Assembly (NCBI GenBank): GCA_905182995.1
Contig: CAJJDP010000147.1
Location: 188,555 to 252,554 of the forward strand
Source: Paramecium octaurelia
Lineage: Eukaryota; Ciliophora; Oligohymenophorea; Peniculida; Parameciidae
Reading direction: 5' to 3'
DNA: 64,000 nucleotides
The position numbers and the translations under genes were made by a program. Shown here one piece after another: positions 1-12,817 of this stretch; the stretch's first letter is position 1; each line of letters opens with the position of its first letter. A model generated the notes under the pieces. It was not told where the DNA came from. It searched no databases and saw nothing but the letters and a program-made list of their open reading frames with translations.

Positions 1-2854
1 TCCTAATGTAGACTATTACCTCTATAATACATCATCTGTGGAGACTAGCAGGAAATCCAATGAGGATGATTTTGAGAGGATCAAATTCAAAGAAAACTTT
101 AGGATCTCCTATGCCTAAACGATGGAAATCACTTCTATTATTTTTAATCGAGCCTTCAGAATTGCTGCTGAGAATCAGTATATTCAAATTATCTAATGGA
201 AAGACTTAACTCTTCAAATCTTCAATTGCATCATCTATGAAAGCGATAAAGACATCAATTGCAACTACAGACAAAACATCAAATATTTAAATCCAATCTT
301 GCAAATTGTCACAGGATTGACATGCTCCACTGAATGCTTTGTTATAAAGTAGGAAAAGAGAGCAGATCTCTACATTGAGAACAATGGGAGATTTATAGCA
401 ACCAATTGTTTCATTGAGTCCCAATACAATATCTAGACCATCAAATTGCACTTGGAGAAATACTTAGTAGAATTGGAGAATAATAAGATTCAGGTATGAA
501 TTCATTTAATCTAGGTATTCTTGCCGGTGTTTAAATCATCTGTGACTTGTAGTCTAGAGAAGGTGTTTGAGGTCACTTCTCTTGAATTAGAGGATCTTGT
601 AAATAGTAGCAGATCTATCAACATATTCAATGTTAAAACCAATATCAACATTTACAACCTCTACATTTCGACTAATTTAGGTTTAATCATTATAGACCCA
701 GGTTTGAAGAGATTTCAGCAAATCCAATTAATTGCGTTCGTAAAATTTAATTAATAATTTGACACCGTCTTGTAAGTGATCAGAAATCGTATCATAACTT
801 TATAGTACAACTAGATCATGATTATCAATTTAGTCTAATAAAATTTCTATTATAACGAAAAAGCATTACCTAAATATGATTTCACGATCACAAACACAAC
901 AAATTCATAAGTAGCATTTTCTCAAAATTATTTTTATTTATAAGCAAAAGATTCCAATTACTCCGATGTTATTATCGTCTATAAAGTGGATGAACCTTAG
1001 ATTGCTTCCTTTCATACTTACTTCTTTAAAACTAACCATCTTGATTTTAGCATTATATAAAATTAGGACGATGAAATATTTTTGGTGCAATTGTTCGAAG
1101 CATAAAAATTGTATAGTTCAGTCATTTTGCAATTCAAATCATCGTAATCAAACATAATTAAAGTGCTCTTCTAGGGCTTTACGAGTTATGCAAAGTTAAT
1201 GGATGTAAATGTCAATGTGAAAACTGCAGAAAAGCAATACAATCTTTCATTGTTAATCAACGAAACCTAGACTATAATCTACGAGGATTTGGCTCAAAAT
1301 TTCATCTAATTGGATGGGTACAATGATTACATTGATGGAAGCGTGAGTGAATGGTCCATCAAATGTTTCTCTTGTAAAAAGGAACTAGAACTTATCAATA
1401 ACATCAATTACGACCAATATCTAACATAAATTCCCAATACTACTCAAATTAAACACACCTATGATTATGTCTTAATATAGCAAGAATAGAGTATTATCGC
1501 CATTGATAATTTTGGTATGGTCAAATTTTATATCCCATTGCCTCTGCCTGAAAAATCGACTAAATGCACTTCCATCACTGGCAATACTTAAGAAACCAAA
1601 ACAAAATTAGTAGTTTCCGTATGCAATACGACATCCTCAGCTCAGTTTTACATTACTTCATTCATAGGTTCACTGCCTGTTGCCATGGGTCCTTTCTATT
1701 CTCCGTTAGTAATAAATCAAATCACTCATATAAGAATGTTGCATGAAATACTGTTTATTTTGGATGTTGTTACTGAATATGTTTACATGTTCAATCTAAC
1801 TATTGAGGATTATCAGACAGATAATTTGAGAGTCATAAATTCACTCAATGCGAGAGAATTCACAGCTGATAAAGGTTAGGTCTTTGTTAGTTTTGATGTA
1901 GCATATAATGACAATACTTATCTGTTGTTTTTGCTGACAAATTCCTCATGTAAAACCTATATAAATTATCATAGAATTTATCATATACACCTATCCTTAG
2001 GATGATGCTTATACATCTGATCTGATATCCTATTTCTATGAACTGGGATTCACGGACATACCCTCCAACATAGTACCATAATCATTGATAGTAGCTGAGG
2101 CAGGACAAAAGGAGTAGAAGCAATTTTACAGGATCATTGTGGCCAATCAGAATTTTCATCACTATGAATTAGAAATAACAATCGAGTATTAGAACAAGGA
2201 CACTCTTATTAATTTAGAATTCATTAGAGCTTACATGCAATATGGATACTTCTACGCTAATGGGAAGATCAGGGTCTCTGAGGAGTCACAGGGATTCTTT
2301 GGGCTGATATACTAAAATCCATTAGATGAAAAATAGAAACTATTGGTCGTGTATGATAGATTTAGTAAAGGTAAGGAAAAGCTGAGAAAGATACTAGGGG
2401 GATTCAAGTTATTTTCGAATAATCAAATGTAATTATCTGTATATTTTTAAGACTATTTGATTTTCTACATTTTAAGAGGATGAATGATGAGTTTTCATAT
2501 GGTATCATTTTATAAGATGGGCCTTTGTTAAGTTCTTTGACTCTTTCTAGATATTTGGCAATAAAAGTTAAAGACAAGGAATTTCAAACACAAAATATAA
2601 CATTCAATGCCTCGAATGACTTTGGGAAATGGGTTAGTTTTCAAGCAAATATTTATAATAGATCTGGATAAGTAATAGAATTATAATTTATTAATTAGAC
2701 TAAGTTACTTTTGATAATGGTATCTTTGGGGTTTGTTGTATTTATTGTAGTATCTTCATCCTTACTTTATATTCGGAACAAATTAAATAAACTTGAAATA
2801 AAGCATTTGGGGGAGATCGAGGAGGAAGAAGCCATAGTTAAAGAAGATCAATGA
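1..2854 (+). CDS. Type I membrane protein, large ectodomain, 5' end missing
   Basis: I do not recognise the family. The window opens inside the gene; reading starts in frame 2 and, after short introns (clear ones at 494-514, 21 nt, and near 1949-1973, 25 nt; another near 2431-2470), stays open to TGA 2852-2854, about 880 visible residues. Most of the chain is a beta-rich, Asn/Thr-rich ectodomain with scattered cysteines and no obvious repeat. One hydrophobic segment close to the end (LLLIMVSLGFVVFIVV) is followed by basic residues and a short acidic tail ending IVKEDQ, so the protein is probably anchored with a short cytoplasmic tail. The signal peptide would lie upstream of the window. A surface or vesicle receptor is possible but unproven. 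Confidence 0.7.
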
Positions 2855-2919
2855 TTGTTTAGTTTATGAGTATGTTTGGTTAAGAATTGTGATCTAATGT
2901 GATAATTGTTAGATTAATA

Positions 2920-3938
2920 TCAATTTTTCTTCTTTGGAGGATTCCACATTTAAGTCAATGTATCTTAGACTAACAGAGTAATCATAGCGTGAGGCCCGAC
3001 TCTTGTGTAAAAGACTGGCAATCCAACCCATAACCCAGTAACACCTTCTCTTTAGATAGTCTAGAATTTAAGATTGGCTTTACCTTCAAGAAGCAGTCTC
3101 CTATGTTTTTGTAAGGGAATTGTCCAGTGGTGGGATCTTTCTTCATTCTTTAAAGTTTGGTTTTGAGATTGTCAGGAGGCAAAGAGGCAATGGCACATCC
3201 GATACCAGCTGCAGCAGAGGATCTATGTGATTACGGGAAATTAGATACAGTAATTTGTCCATGTAGTCTTCCTTTCCTTTGCCATGGAGAGACACGATGA
3301 TGTCTTTGATCTGATCGTAGGTTGTTAGCATGCCTAAAATAAAATAAATTGTTGGATTACTTAAGTTCATAGCAATGGCTCTGATGACTGTTGGCAATGA
3401 TCCTCTCCAGAGAGTGATGAGTCCCTCCTCACTAACAATCCTATAGAGAGCGTCAAAAACATTTTTATAATTTCTTCTTTGGGCTTCTGGTAAGAGGGTG
3501 TCAGCTTGAAATCTAACCAAACACAAATCTGCTGGATTTCCAACAATGGATCCAACGAAGCCAGAAAATGAGGATGCTAAACATCTTTCCCAGAAGATCA
3601 TGCTTCTGCCATGTGTTCTTTTGTAATGATCATCGATGGCTCTATATAATCCCAAACGAGTTGTGGCATAGGTGACTTGTCTCAACAAGGCAGCTCCAAT
3701 TCTAATGATATACTATTATAATTAACCCTTTGTAGAATCCGAATGGTCCTTCAGTTTTGATGATGTCTTTTACGATGTCAATTGTGCTGACATTGATGCT
3801 CTGGCCCTGTCCTTTGAGTTCGCTTCGGACTTGAATACGGACTTTCACAGTATCCATTGGTTGGACGAAGGTTGTGGCTGTGCATCCTGATATACCTCCG
3901 ATTAAAAAAGGAGATAATAATTCAAACCAAGTTGGCAT
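2920..3938 (-). CDS. Mitochondrial 2-oxoglutarate/malate-type carrier (SLC25A11-like)
   Basis: Exchanges dicarboxylates across the inner mitochondrial membrane if the family assignment holds. Four introns (3702-3726, 3334-3360, 3223-3248, 3061-3083; 23-27 nt) give exactly 305 residues, the usual SLC25 length. All three carrier repeats are visible: QPMDTVKVRIQ in the first, GNPADLCLVRFQAD in the second, LPPDNLKTKLQRM in the third. The stretches RQVTYATTRLGLY, RRNYKNVFDALYRI and GPHAMITLLV match the oxoglutarate/malate carrier better than other SLC25 members. The start is the first Met before the first transmembrane helix. The upstream neighbour on the plus strand ends 65 bases away. The substrate is inferred from similarity only. 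Confidence 0.9.
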
Positions 3939-4031
3939 ATCTATTTTTATTTATATTAAATAATTGTTAAGGAGTGAAAGGATATATCTCAAAATCGAGC
4001 AAGGGGTATAAATATTCACAAGCATTATTCA

Positions 4032-4427
4032 ATGAAGAGCGAATCGATATATAATTGGTTGATTAGACAAATTATTTTAAGGATGTAGAAATTGGAAATT
4101 CAGAGGATAGTTGGCAAGAGAGTAAAGAACAGTAAATTGGAGTATTTGGCTCTATGCAATTAAGGATATGTTTGGCTGTCGATTAAATTATTAAAATATA
4201 ATTTGAGATTGGTGGCTGATTATGAATATATTTCACTTCAGAAACAGAAAGAAATCATCCAGAATGTGGAAACCTTTGAAATTAAGTTGACTTTCGATCA
4301 GAAATCCGAATGGAATCAAATGAAGGAGGACGAAGAATAGGCAGACAAGTCTTTGAATCAAATACATAAGCAAGATATTACAGAATTGGAAGTTCGGAGA
4401 AGAAAGAGGTTTGATTAATTTATTTGA
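4032..4427 (+). CDS. Small basic helical protein, unknown
   Basis: A 131-residue reading frame without introns that begins MKSESIYNW and ends RRRKRFDQFI before TGA. It is rich in Lys, Glu, Gln and Leu and reads as one or two alpha helices with possible coiled-coil character. I recognise no domain. It lies between the carrier gene and a convergent gene whose stop is only 20 bases away, a typical spacing here. An upstream coding exon cannot be excluded because the frame is closed by a TGA at about 3975. Confidence 0.55.
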
Positions 4428-4447
4428 TCTTTTTTGATATATATCTA

Positions 4448-5072
4448 TCATTATTATAAGGCACTCTCTATGATTTTGGTGAAATTCTCGATCAGATCTG
4501 GACTTTGTTCTAGAATGACATTTTGATTGTTTCCAACTTTTTGCAAGATTTCCTTTTGGACTCCAATCAACTCATCTATAATAGGGTCGTTGTTTAAGTA
4601 TTGGTCCGTCTCTTGTGCTTCCTAATAATCATTATATAGTATTTCATATTCTCCATCATCGTAAAACTTGACACATTCTATGATATCCTTTTTGTTTTGG
4701 TTGTTCCTAAATTACAGGATTACCATCGAAAGTGAGAGATCGTAATACCATTAGTTAATGGGGTCTTGTTAATGCATAATAACAAGTACATTTTTTATTG
4801 CAATTTGGACATGTTCCATCTTCCTTGTAATCTGACATTGACATAGTGCACAAAGGTTGACCTCCCTCATGATTGATTGGATCGTAAAATAAATCTCCCT
4901 TTGAGGGTAGATTCCTGAACATGGTATTAGTAGGGACAGGGGGTTTAGGTTTCCTCAAGGGATAGATGATGGACTTAAGACTGTTTTGATTCAAATATTT
5001 AACAGCAGCCAAAGGTTTTAGGTTGTTGAAAATCAATCTTCCAGGACCTGTTTATTATTGATAGTTATACAT
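4448..5072 (-). CDS. Hypothetical protein with CPNC motif
   Basis: The frame starts MYNYQQQTGPGRL, with TAA codons read as Gln, and runs through a basic, Pro-rich region (RKPKPPVPTNTM) to a conserved-looking centre, FYDPINHEGGQPLC, then CPNCNKK, which could be half of a zinc site. Continuity with the well-formed C-terminal half (DIIECVKFYDDGEYEILYN) needs one frame-shifting intron; the best fit is 25 nt, starting GTACTTG and ending ACAAG, an unusual acceptor for this genome. The N-terminus is compatible with organelle import. Function unknown. Confidence 0.6.
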
Positions 5073-5167
5073 TTTCTATTATTTATTTTATTTAGTACAA
5101 TATGCAAGCTAATGATAACTTAATAATATCCTATTTAAATAAATATAATGCATATTATATGTATAAA

Positions 5168-6309
5168 TCATTCCGATAGTTTTTGGTTAATATATTCTAT
5201 TAATCTATCAACGATGTCAATCTCAGTTTATCTAGTTATTTAATATAACATGATACCTGCTAACTTTTTGATTGCTATATTCTTGATCTTCTAATTCATT
5301 GATTCTGGTGGCATCTTGAATGTTGAGTTAAGTCACCTCAACGATGGCATTTGAAATATTAATCAATCCATCCAATTCATTTAATCTTGATTAAATCTCC
5401 TTCAATCTATTATTGGCAGTGGCCAAAGACACCTGTAAGGTTTGCTTTTCATTTCTCAGGTCGTCCCCCAATCTACTGAGATTATCGACTTGAGTCTTGT
5501 GATTGGATTCCAATTGATCTTAGCCTTCCTGTAATGCAGTAATCAATCTAGCAACAAGACTAAGAACATTGTTCAAAGTCTCAGGATTAACCTTGGTAGT
5601 CATTTCTGCTAATCCTTCAATGATGGGTTAAAACAAGGTGAGAGAACTCTTCTTGGTGTGAGCTTCAAGAATCTCCTTGATTTTCTGGAAGTTCTCTTTG
5701 GTTTAAATTAAATTAGATTTGGTGTCTTGTCTAAGTTGATAATCATAATAATTACGTCAATTAAATAAGGGAAGCTCCTTCTCCTCTTAAATTTAATAAC
5801 AATCTCTAAGCTTCTTTGCATGCTAATATGGCATCACTGTAATCTTAGAATTTTGTACCGAAATCTGCATTTTCTGAATCTAATCTAGCTTAAGCATCAT
5901 TGGAGCCTCTGCTATTTCTGTCTAATGCAGCTTAATCTTCTTTAACTCTAGTTTAGAGTGTAGTTAATTCATTGGTGAGACTGGCTTATTCTTGTCTCTA
6001 ATTATCAAGGTCTGATTGTGCTTATTCCAAAGTGGCTTGAAGTTTGGCTAAATCAACTTATGATCTTCTGGTAAAGGTTGCACTCTCTTGGTCTTACAAT
6101 TAGGTGAGTGCAATTAATTCATCCTTAATTTACTATAACAGTTGTTTGAGTTCATTGAGAGATCCCCCTGTCTTCATGTTGACACTCACCAAATTGATCA
6201 TTGAAGATCCAAAGGGATGATCAGCATAATTGGATAATCTCTATGTGATGTCTGCAACTGTCGAAGCAGAGGCCACTACTATGAGTAAAACAACTAAGGT
6301 TGATTTCAT
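5168..6309 (-). CDS. Trichocyst matrix protein (TMP family)
   Basis: TMPs are secretory proteins that pack into the crystalline core of trichocysts, the dart-like exocytotic organelles of Paramecium. The start MKSTLVVLLIVVASAS is a clear signal peptide; the rest is almost entirely Ala/Leu/Gln/Asp-rich heptad coiled coil. Two 25-nt introns, one near the middle and one at about 5227-5251, give 363 residues. The MTTKVNPETLNN segment lies in the second half, as in the family. Known TMP precursors are cleaved by proteases; I did not assign cleavage sites. It is only distantly like the second TMP in this window (52443-53569). Confidence 0.88.
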
Positions 6310-6398
6310 TAATATAATTAAAACAAAAAACGAATCTCTCCAGCCAAATATTAAATATGAATAATCATATGATATTTTAGATTCTAAATCATCATCTC

Positions 6399-7523
6399 TC
6401 ATCTTCTCCTTCTATTTTATTAAAAAGTTCTATAATTCAAGTCCTATTTCGGAGTGTTCTCAAAAATCAACTCCAATCTCTCATCTAATTTCTCGTCAAA
6501 TCTCTTCAACAACTCAACACTCCCCAAAGACTCCTCCAATTGTGCTACTGTTCGTGCACCTGTTATGGCCACATTGATGTCCTTATTTCTCATTGTCCAA
6601 GCCAGCACCAATTGGGCTGGTGTCACATTCAACTCCTTAGCCAACTCCACTATCTTCTTGACTCCTTCCACATTCTTAGGATTCTTGACTATTCATTATA
6701 TTTATCCTTACTATATTTCAATAACCACCTGTTCTAAGCTCTCTCCTTAGTCATCCATCCATTATCCTTAGCACATCTACTATCCTCTGGTATTCCATCC
6801 AAGTATTTTCCTGTCAAGAATCCCCCACACAGAGGACTGTAAATAGTTGTACCATAATTGTATCTCTCATACAAACCTACCAAATCAAATTCAAATTGTT
6901 TCCTCTGTAACATATGATATTCTCCTTATTCTGCTATTGGTCTTATAAGTCCGTGTAAATCAGCATAATTAATTGCTTCCTAAATCTAAGCTGAATTCCA
7001 ATTGCTTGTTGCCCAATAGAAAGCCTTGCCATCTTCTATCAATTGATTAAATCCCCTAACAATCTCATCTGTTGGTGTGTCTGTATCAAATTAATGTGCA
7101 AATACAACATCCACATAATCCAATTACAAATTTTGTAAACTTGTATTCACTGCTTCAATAACATGTTTCCTGTTCAAAGTGCACATTCTATTAACATTCA
7201 ATCCTAAACAATTCCTAACTCATCAATTACCTCCTGGTGTCTGATTAATGAACACCTTTGTTGTGATCACCAATCTCTCCCTTGGTAAATTCAGCTTTTT
7301 TATTGATCTACCTAACTACCTCTCTGCTTCGCCATGTTGATAGCTATCATACTCATCACAACTCATACAATTCTGCAGTATCAAAAAAGTTGATCCCAGC
7401 CTCAAACGCCCTTTTGATTATTGCTATATTCACTTCTTCGTCCTCTGGCTAGAAGTTAATCATGTTCCCAAACCCCAAACAAGATACAAGCAATCCTGTA
7501 TTTCCTAATCTATTATATTACAT
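6399..7523 (-). CDS. Aldo-keto reductase (potassium-channel beta subunit-like)
   Basis: Predicted NADPH-dependent oxidoreductase of about 351 residues after three introns (19, 27 and 23 nt). The frame begins MQYNRLGNTGLLVSCLGFG, typical of the KCNAB/YghZ branch. The catalytic tetrad is readable: Asp in DTAELYE, the following Tyr, Lys in VITTKVF, His in VVFAHQFD. Further family landmarks are ATSNWNSAQI, SPLCGGFLTGKY and the cofactor region VAITGARTVAQLEESL. Translation continues past the TAG after ENTPK as Gln and ends in a short basic tail RRRR before TGA. The 19-nt intron at the DTAELYE-YQHGEAE junction is among the shortest well-supported ones here. Confidence 0.93.
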
Positions 7524-7564
7524 ATTATTAATTTATAATCTTCTATAACTCTATTTGTAACAAA

Positions 7565-8165
7565 TCATCCATTAAAACAAATGATCTCCAATAAATGTAT
7601 CTATGATTGAATTGTCTATAAAAGTATGATAAAACTGTTAAGTACTGTCCTGACTGCATAGAATATCCTAGATTCAACTTAAAATCTCTTGTAAATCTAT
7701 CCAAATTAATATTCTCACAGTTAAATCAAATTGTTCATAGTGATGGAGCATCAAAAATTAATTTCATCTTTATTTATCCCCCTTAGACTCTAAATTTTTA
7801 TTTTCTATATTCATTTTATATTTCTAATTTTATGAATAAAGCGTTGTTAAAATATTCAAAAAATTTGTAAATTTTTACCTAGATATATAGGAATAATCAT
7901 TGAAAATATAATCTAAATTTTCCATAATTAAACACACTACATTCAATTGAATTGGGCTTGCTGCCTTGTTCTGATTATGTTGAGTAGGGAATCAGTATTC
8001 AAGTATTTTTTTTTGACTCAAAGATTTAACACATAAAATCTTAATGTCGGATTGCTCAAATATAGGAATAAAATGGAATTCTCCCTTTGATATAATTACA
8101 ATACATAACATATAGAAAGTATATTCTGGTTAGAATTCAACAATAAATAATGCCTTTGACGACAT
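7565..8165 (-). CDS. Hypothetical protein, intron-containing
   Basis: Coding-like reading begins MSSKALFIVEFQPEYTFY and passes through EFHFIPIFEQSDIKIL, then in other frames through NQNKAASPIQLNVVCLIMEN and RTVLNSFIILLQTIQSQ to a TGA. The frame changes need at least three introns whose borders I could not all fix; one good one is 22 nt (GTGAGAA...GGATAG). No domain is recognised. It fits tightly between the reductase start (7523) and the myosin end (8237). Confidence 0.45.
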
Positions 8166-8236
8166 ATACTTACTGTCATTGAATTTAAAGATAGATGTTT
8201 TTAGCATAAAAAAGAGAAAGAAGTAGTTATATATAA

Positions 8237-11200
8237 TCAAAAGTTCTCATCTTCATCAGTTTCTTCCTCAATCAACCACAGAACTTTCTTCATCTAACAT
8301 ACTTGTTTGACTTAGTTTCTAAGAACCAAGATATTTCGAAGAAGTAAAACTGACATCTAATCCTAAGAAGTATTGAGTTAAGGATTAGCCCAATTAATTA
8401 TCATGTCTTTGAGGTATGACTTCTCCTCATCACTTATTAATCCCATAGAGTGGAAATTCGAAAGTGTCTGGAATGCTAATTTGTAAAATGAGTGCATTTA
8501 AATATATTAATCATAAAAGCTAATTGATTTTGGTAATAAATCCGCAACAAATAGTTTGCTTGGATATTTAAATGAATGAGAATTTTATAAGAATTCTTGG
8601 ACCTAATCATTATATTATCTTAAATATTATTAAAATGACATAAAATTTTATATATATATATTTTTTGATATAATTATAGATAATTTCATCAATTTATTTA
8701 TCCAAATTATATACTTTACCTACCTTCTAAGCTTCCCTATTCTTATTGGCTCTAAAGAGGCTAATGTAATTGTGATTAGTTATTATTTATCTGAAGTTAA
8801 TTAAACTTTTTTTCCGCCTCATTGATAAATTTAAAGATCGCCTAACTCTACTTAATCAAGTCGTTATTCTATTATTATAACTCCAGAATTTTCTGATTCA
8901 GCCCTTAAATTATTTCATCTTTCCTATTAAGAGCACTATGGATTTCCGAAGCTTAACTTTAAAGTTGTGCTTATAGAGTTTCAATTAATTCATCGCGCAA
9001 ACTTGAGGGTGCGTTATATTGTTACTGCTGTTCCCTACTTAAAATCTATTATAACTCTGAATCGAGTCTTCTCTTCACCAACTCCTTTATCAGTATATTA
9101 TTGGACCCGATCAGCAAGGGTTAAATGGCGGTCTAATCTTTTGATTGTTTTATTTTGGCATTTATAAAATCTACCAAATGACCCAAACTTTAACTTTGAG
9201 GATTGAGTTTTAAATAAGTATTAAAGAATTCTTCCTTCGGTATACTTAAGAAATATGTCGAGAATAACATATTAGCACACAGATCTATTCCACTAAAACT
9301 CAGCTGTTCTTTCACTTAACCTTCATTAAATTCTTTTGGGTTATATTGATAATTTGTTTAGATGCATTTAACAAACCAAGTTTCAGACTTCTTAAACATT
9401 TGAATTATATCATTAATCTCTTTTTAAGTGGTATCCACCACTGTTTGGCTTTAAGATTATTGAGTGAATGCCTTAATAATTTAATTTTAACTCAATTGAT
9501 TGAGATTCTATATCTCCTAACTTACCATATACTTATTGCTTGAAAGGAAACCATCAAGTTAATAATAGATTTCTCCTCCGGTATGTCTGATACCTATAAT
9601 ATTTTATTAAAATTTGTGTGTAATCTAACTTTATGTTAATGATCCTTGTTTTTTTTTCAATTAGCTTTCGTCAATCAAAATATCTTAAAAACCTTTTTCT
9701 TGAATATTTTTTTTTACTGTATCCTTATAATTCTCCGTACCTCTCTACAATAGGATACTATCCTTTAGGCTTTTGAACATCACATCCTCTATTGCTAAGA
9801 CAATTCTATCATTTTTTTGAAAATCTATTGGGAGTATATTTATATCTTCAGATTGGAATTTCTCTATTGACGTAATAATATATAATTACTTTGTGCATTT
9901 TCAACAATCTATTAATAAAACAAGTTCTATAACTTTTCATTTATATAGTTTAGCAACAACTATTCGAATTGATTTTATTAAACTTTATCTTAATTCTCAA
10001 ATATTTCAAATCCAAAACTATCGAAGATGTTTAAAACAAATTTCTTATTGGCATCGAAATCTTGAGAGATATTGCTATTCACCCTATTTTAGATCCACAT
10101 GAATAGTTTATAGTAGAAATCCATAATAATTCCATTGATGATCGATTCTGCCTAAAATTTCCTACTTGAACGAGTTTCAATATTTTTATCTATGATCTGC
10201 TTTATATTTGGTATCTTCAATAATTCTTCAGCTTTTTCATAGTTATCTTCTTTCAAATGAATAAGGCCAGCAATGCATTAAAATATGTTAACCACTTCTT
10301 CCAGGGTAAAATCAAGATCGCCAAAAGCCTACAAGAGTCTCATAAACTTGCCAAAATCTTCATTCGCTTGTGCTTAATCTTCATCTAACTTATTTGATTA
10401 ATTATCCTGACTGGACACAAATTAATTTTGAGTTCCGAGAAGCATAAACTCAGTATCAAGTGCTAATTTTTCTATTTCATTTATCAATTAATCAAGATCA
10501 TATTTAAATTCAATATCTTCCTCATGCTCATTTGCAAAGGTTTCTAGTGTGATAATTTTATTAAGTACTTATATCCTCAGTTTTATGATATGCTGTATAT
10601 AATTCGTAAAAGATATGAAAATTTCTATCCTTAAATCCTTTTTGTGTTAATCTTGTCCTTTCAAAAAGAGTTGTTACTATTTTAGCGCTGCTTAATTTTT
10701 TGCTCTTCTCAAATTGAATTGAAACAACCTTTCCAAATCTAGAAGAATTTGAGTTTTTTATTGTTTTTGCATTTCCAAAAGCCTCAAAAATAACATCGGC
10801 GGCAATAACCCTTTTTTCAATTTCAACTTTGTTTAGAGTTGTAGATGTAAACAATCCACTGGTAGAAAGGGCTGCTACGTAATCCAATATACCCTTAGCA
10901 GACACTGTCTTACCAGATCCACTAATTCCCTAGGTCAGAATAGAACAGGTGTTGTGTATATTTGTTGGAGAAAAGCAAGCTTATTTAGCTTGTTCTGCCA
11001 ATTTATAGAGATGAGGTTTAGACAAACTTAATTGTGAATAACCTATTCAATTTAATAAATATTCTTACTCAGTTTCAGGTATTCCTTCTTATGATTTTGT
11101 ATTGACTAGTCGCTCAAATGCTAGGTAACTTCAAAAGGGTTGAGAGATATCAAATTTTAGTATCCTTAATCTATGTAGATTTATCCACTTTAGAAGGTTT

Positions 11201-11433
11201 ATTGCAACAAATGTATGATTTTATCTGGATGATCAATATCCTAATTAAATAACTCATTTTTTTACAGCTATATTGGTGACTAATGGTTCCTTGCTATCTA
11301 CATTTTCAACAAAAGGTTGAAAAGATTGATTCATACTATATTAAAGACGTTAGGAAGATTAGTTTTGTAATATTTCGTTCTAGTACTAAGCTGATGTAAT
11401 TAGGGGCTATTCACTGTCATTTTGAGGTATCAT
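8237..11433 (-). CDS. Divergent unconventional myosin heavy chain
   Basis: Actin-based motor. The motor domain has a P-loop GISGSGKT where most myosins have GESGAGKT, switch I NSSRFGK within EAFGNAKTIKNSNSSRFGK, and switch II FDSFGFEIFEN. The segment FGDLDFTLEEVVNIFQCIAG resembles the upper 50K region. Clear introns include 25 nt GTAAAAAAATG...AATTAG and GTAAGAATATT...GAATAG near the 5' end. The start MIPQNDSEQ is the first Met. The C-terminal 250 residues or so form a helical tail ending EEETDEDENF; I see no IQ motif, MyTH4 or FERM module in the part read. Length is about 1,000 residues. Cargo and class are unknown; ciliate myosins are generally divergent. Confidence 0.88.
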
Positions 11434-11518
11434 TTTGATAATTGATACAGAAATAAAAAATTTATGTATTAGGAAATGAAATATAATTCAATATATCAAG
11501 ATTGTAATAGAAATATGA

Positions 11519-12647
11519 TCAATTTATGAATAATTCTTTTAATCCAATTACGTCTTAATATATGTAGCAACTCAAAACTTCATCATAAATTTTAAATAAT
11601 AATAAAAGGTCTGTCTAGAAAATTTCTATATTATCATTGAATTAATCATCAATAAAGAGACTCATTTCTTTGATCTCTAAATCTATCTATGTCTGATATA
11701 CTTTCATCTAATCAACCAATCCCTTTGTTCATTCTCATCGTTCTTCTAAAGTACACTTTCAAATCAAAAAAAGTGATTATTAACTAAACTTTCATACAGG
11801 AAAGGCTGCATAATTATCATTAATGAAAGAAAGTAAGTTTTATAGTAATAAATTTTGACTTAGTTAAATACTCAGAAATGTACTAATTAATTTATTCTTA
11901 CATTATGTGGTTCATCTCTTAACCTTAGATCTTGAAATTTGATATTTCAAGCTCTTATTATGAGTTTTTTAACTTTTTCTATTGAGTTCCTTGATCATAA
12001 TTCTTAGGAATTTTGAGATCGTAAATCTTAAACCTTTTTCATAGATTATTGGAAAATACTTCTATAAATGCTGATAATAATTATTGAACATCTTTTTAAC
12101 AAATTTTTCACTTGTCTGAGGATTTCCAAAATCTCTTTTCCTACTCAGATATTAATCGATATATGATAGAATAAAATTAAGTTCTTTCTATTTCCTTTTA
12201 TATTCCTCACTATATTAATTAATTGTATCAACAAAACAGATTTTAATTTGTTCAATTTAAATTGTAAAAACTATCTTTATATTTTAGTAAGGCCATAAAT
12301 CATAAAGATTAATTAATTCACATTATTTTCTTCATTAATTTTTCTTTAGACTTTTTGAAAAATTTGATTTGGAATTCTCTGAATTGATATCTTATCGAAT
12401 AGCTAAGGTTATGGAAACAACTATATTGTTTAATTTCAAATTAGAATCGCTTTAATTCAAATCAAAATCGACTAAACCTTAATAAAACAAGTTTAACTTA
12501 TTTCATAAAGGACTTGAATTTAAAATCAATTAAGATTGATCTTAGTTTAGGGTAATTAGAAGTTAGTGGATGTTAAACTTCTTTTTAATTCAAATCACAC
12601 AATTATAATATATTGTAATCTATTTTACTAAATTATTTTCTCTCCAT
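11519..12647 (-). CDS. Basic hypothetical protein, exon structure uncertain
   Basis: Several coding-like blocks lie in order on this strand: MERKQFSKIDYNILQLCDLN at the start, YSIRYQFREFQIKFFKKSKE, then a long Lys/Tyr-rich helical block (DQYLSRKRDFGNPQTSEKFV and onward), and MSLFIDDQFNDNIEIFQTD near the end. Each is free of TGA, but they are in different frames and need introns, one of them probably 34 nt near 11700. Composition is strongly basic and Phe/Tyr/Lys-rich. No domain is recognised; it could also be two genes. Confidence 0.5.
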
Positions 12648-12817
12648 GTTAAAACTCATTCAATTTTTGATGACCACACAACAATCAAATGAATCTTAGG
12701 TAGTATTCAAAGATAAAACCAATATTTGAGATTAGATTATGATCCAGTATGAATATTATAGAGGATCAAATTTATTATAAATCCTTAATTTTATTGTACT
12801 ATTATAGATAATAAATC

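Noticed and set aside
6454..6750. Plus-strand frame over the reductase gene
   Set aside because: Antisense to the conserved C-terminal part of the aldo-keto reductase; a shadow.
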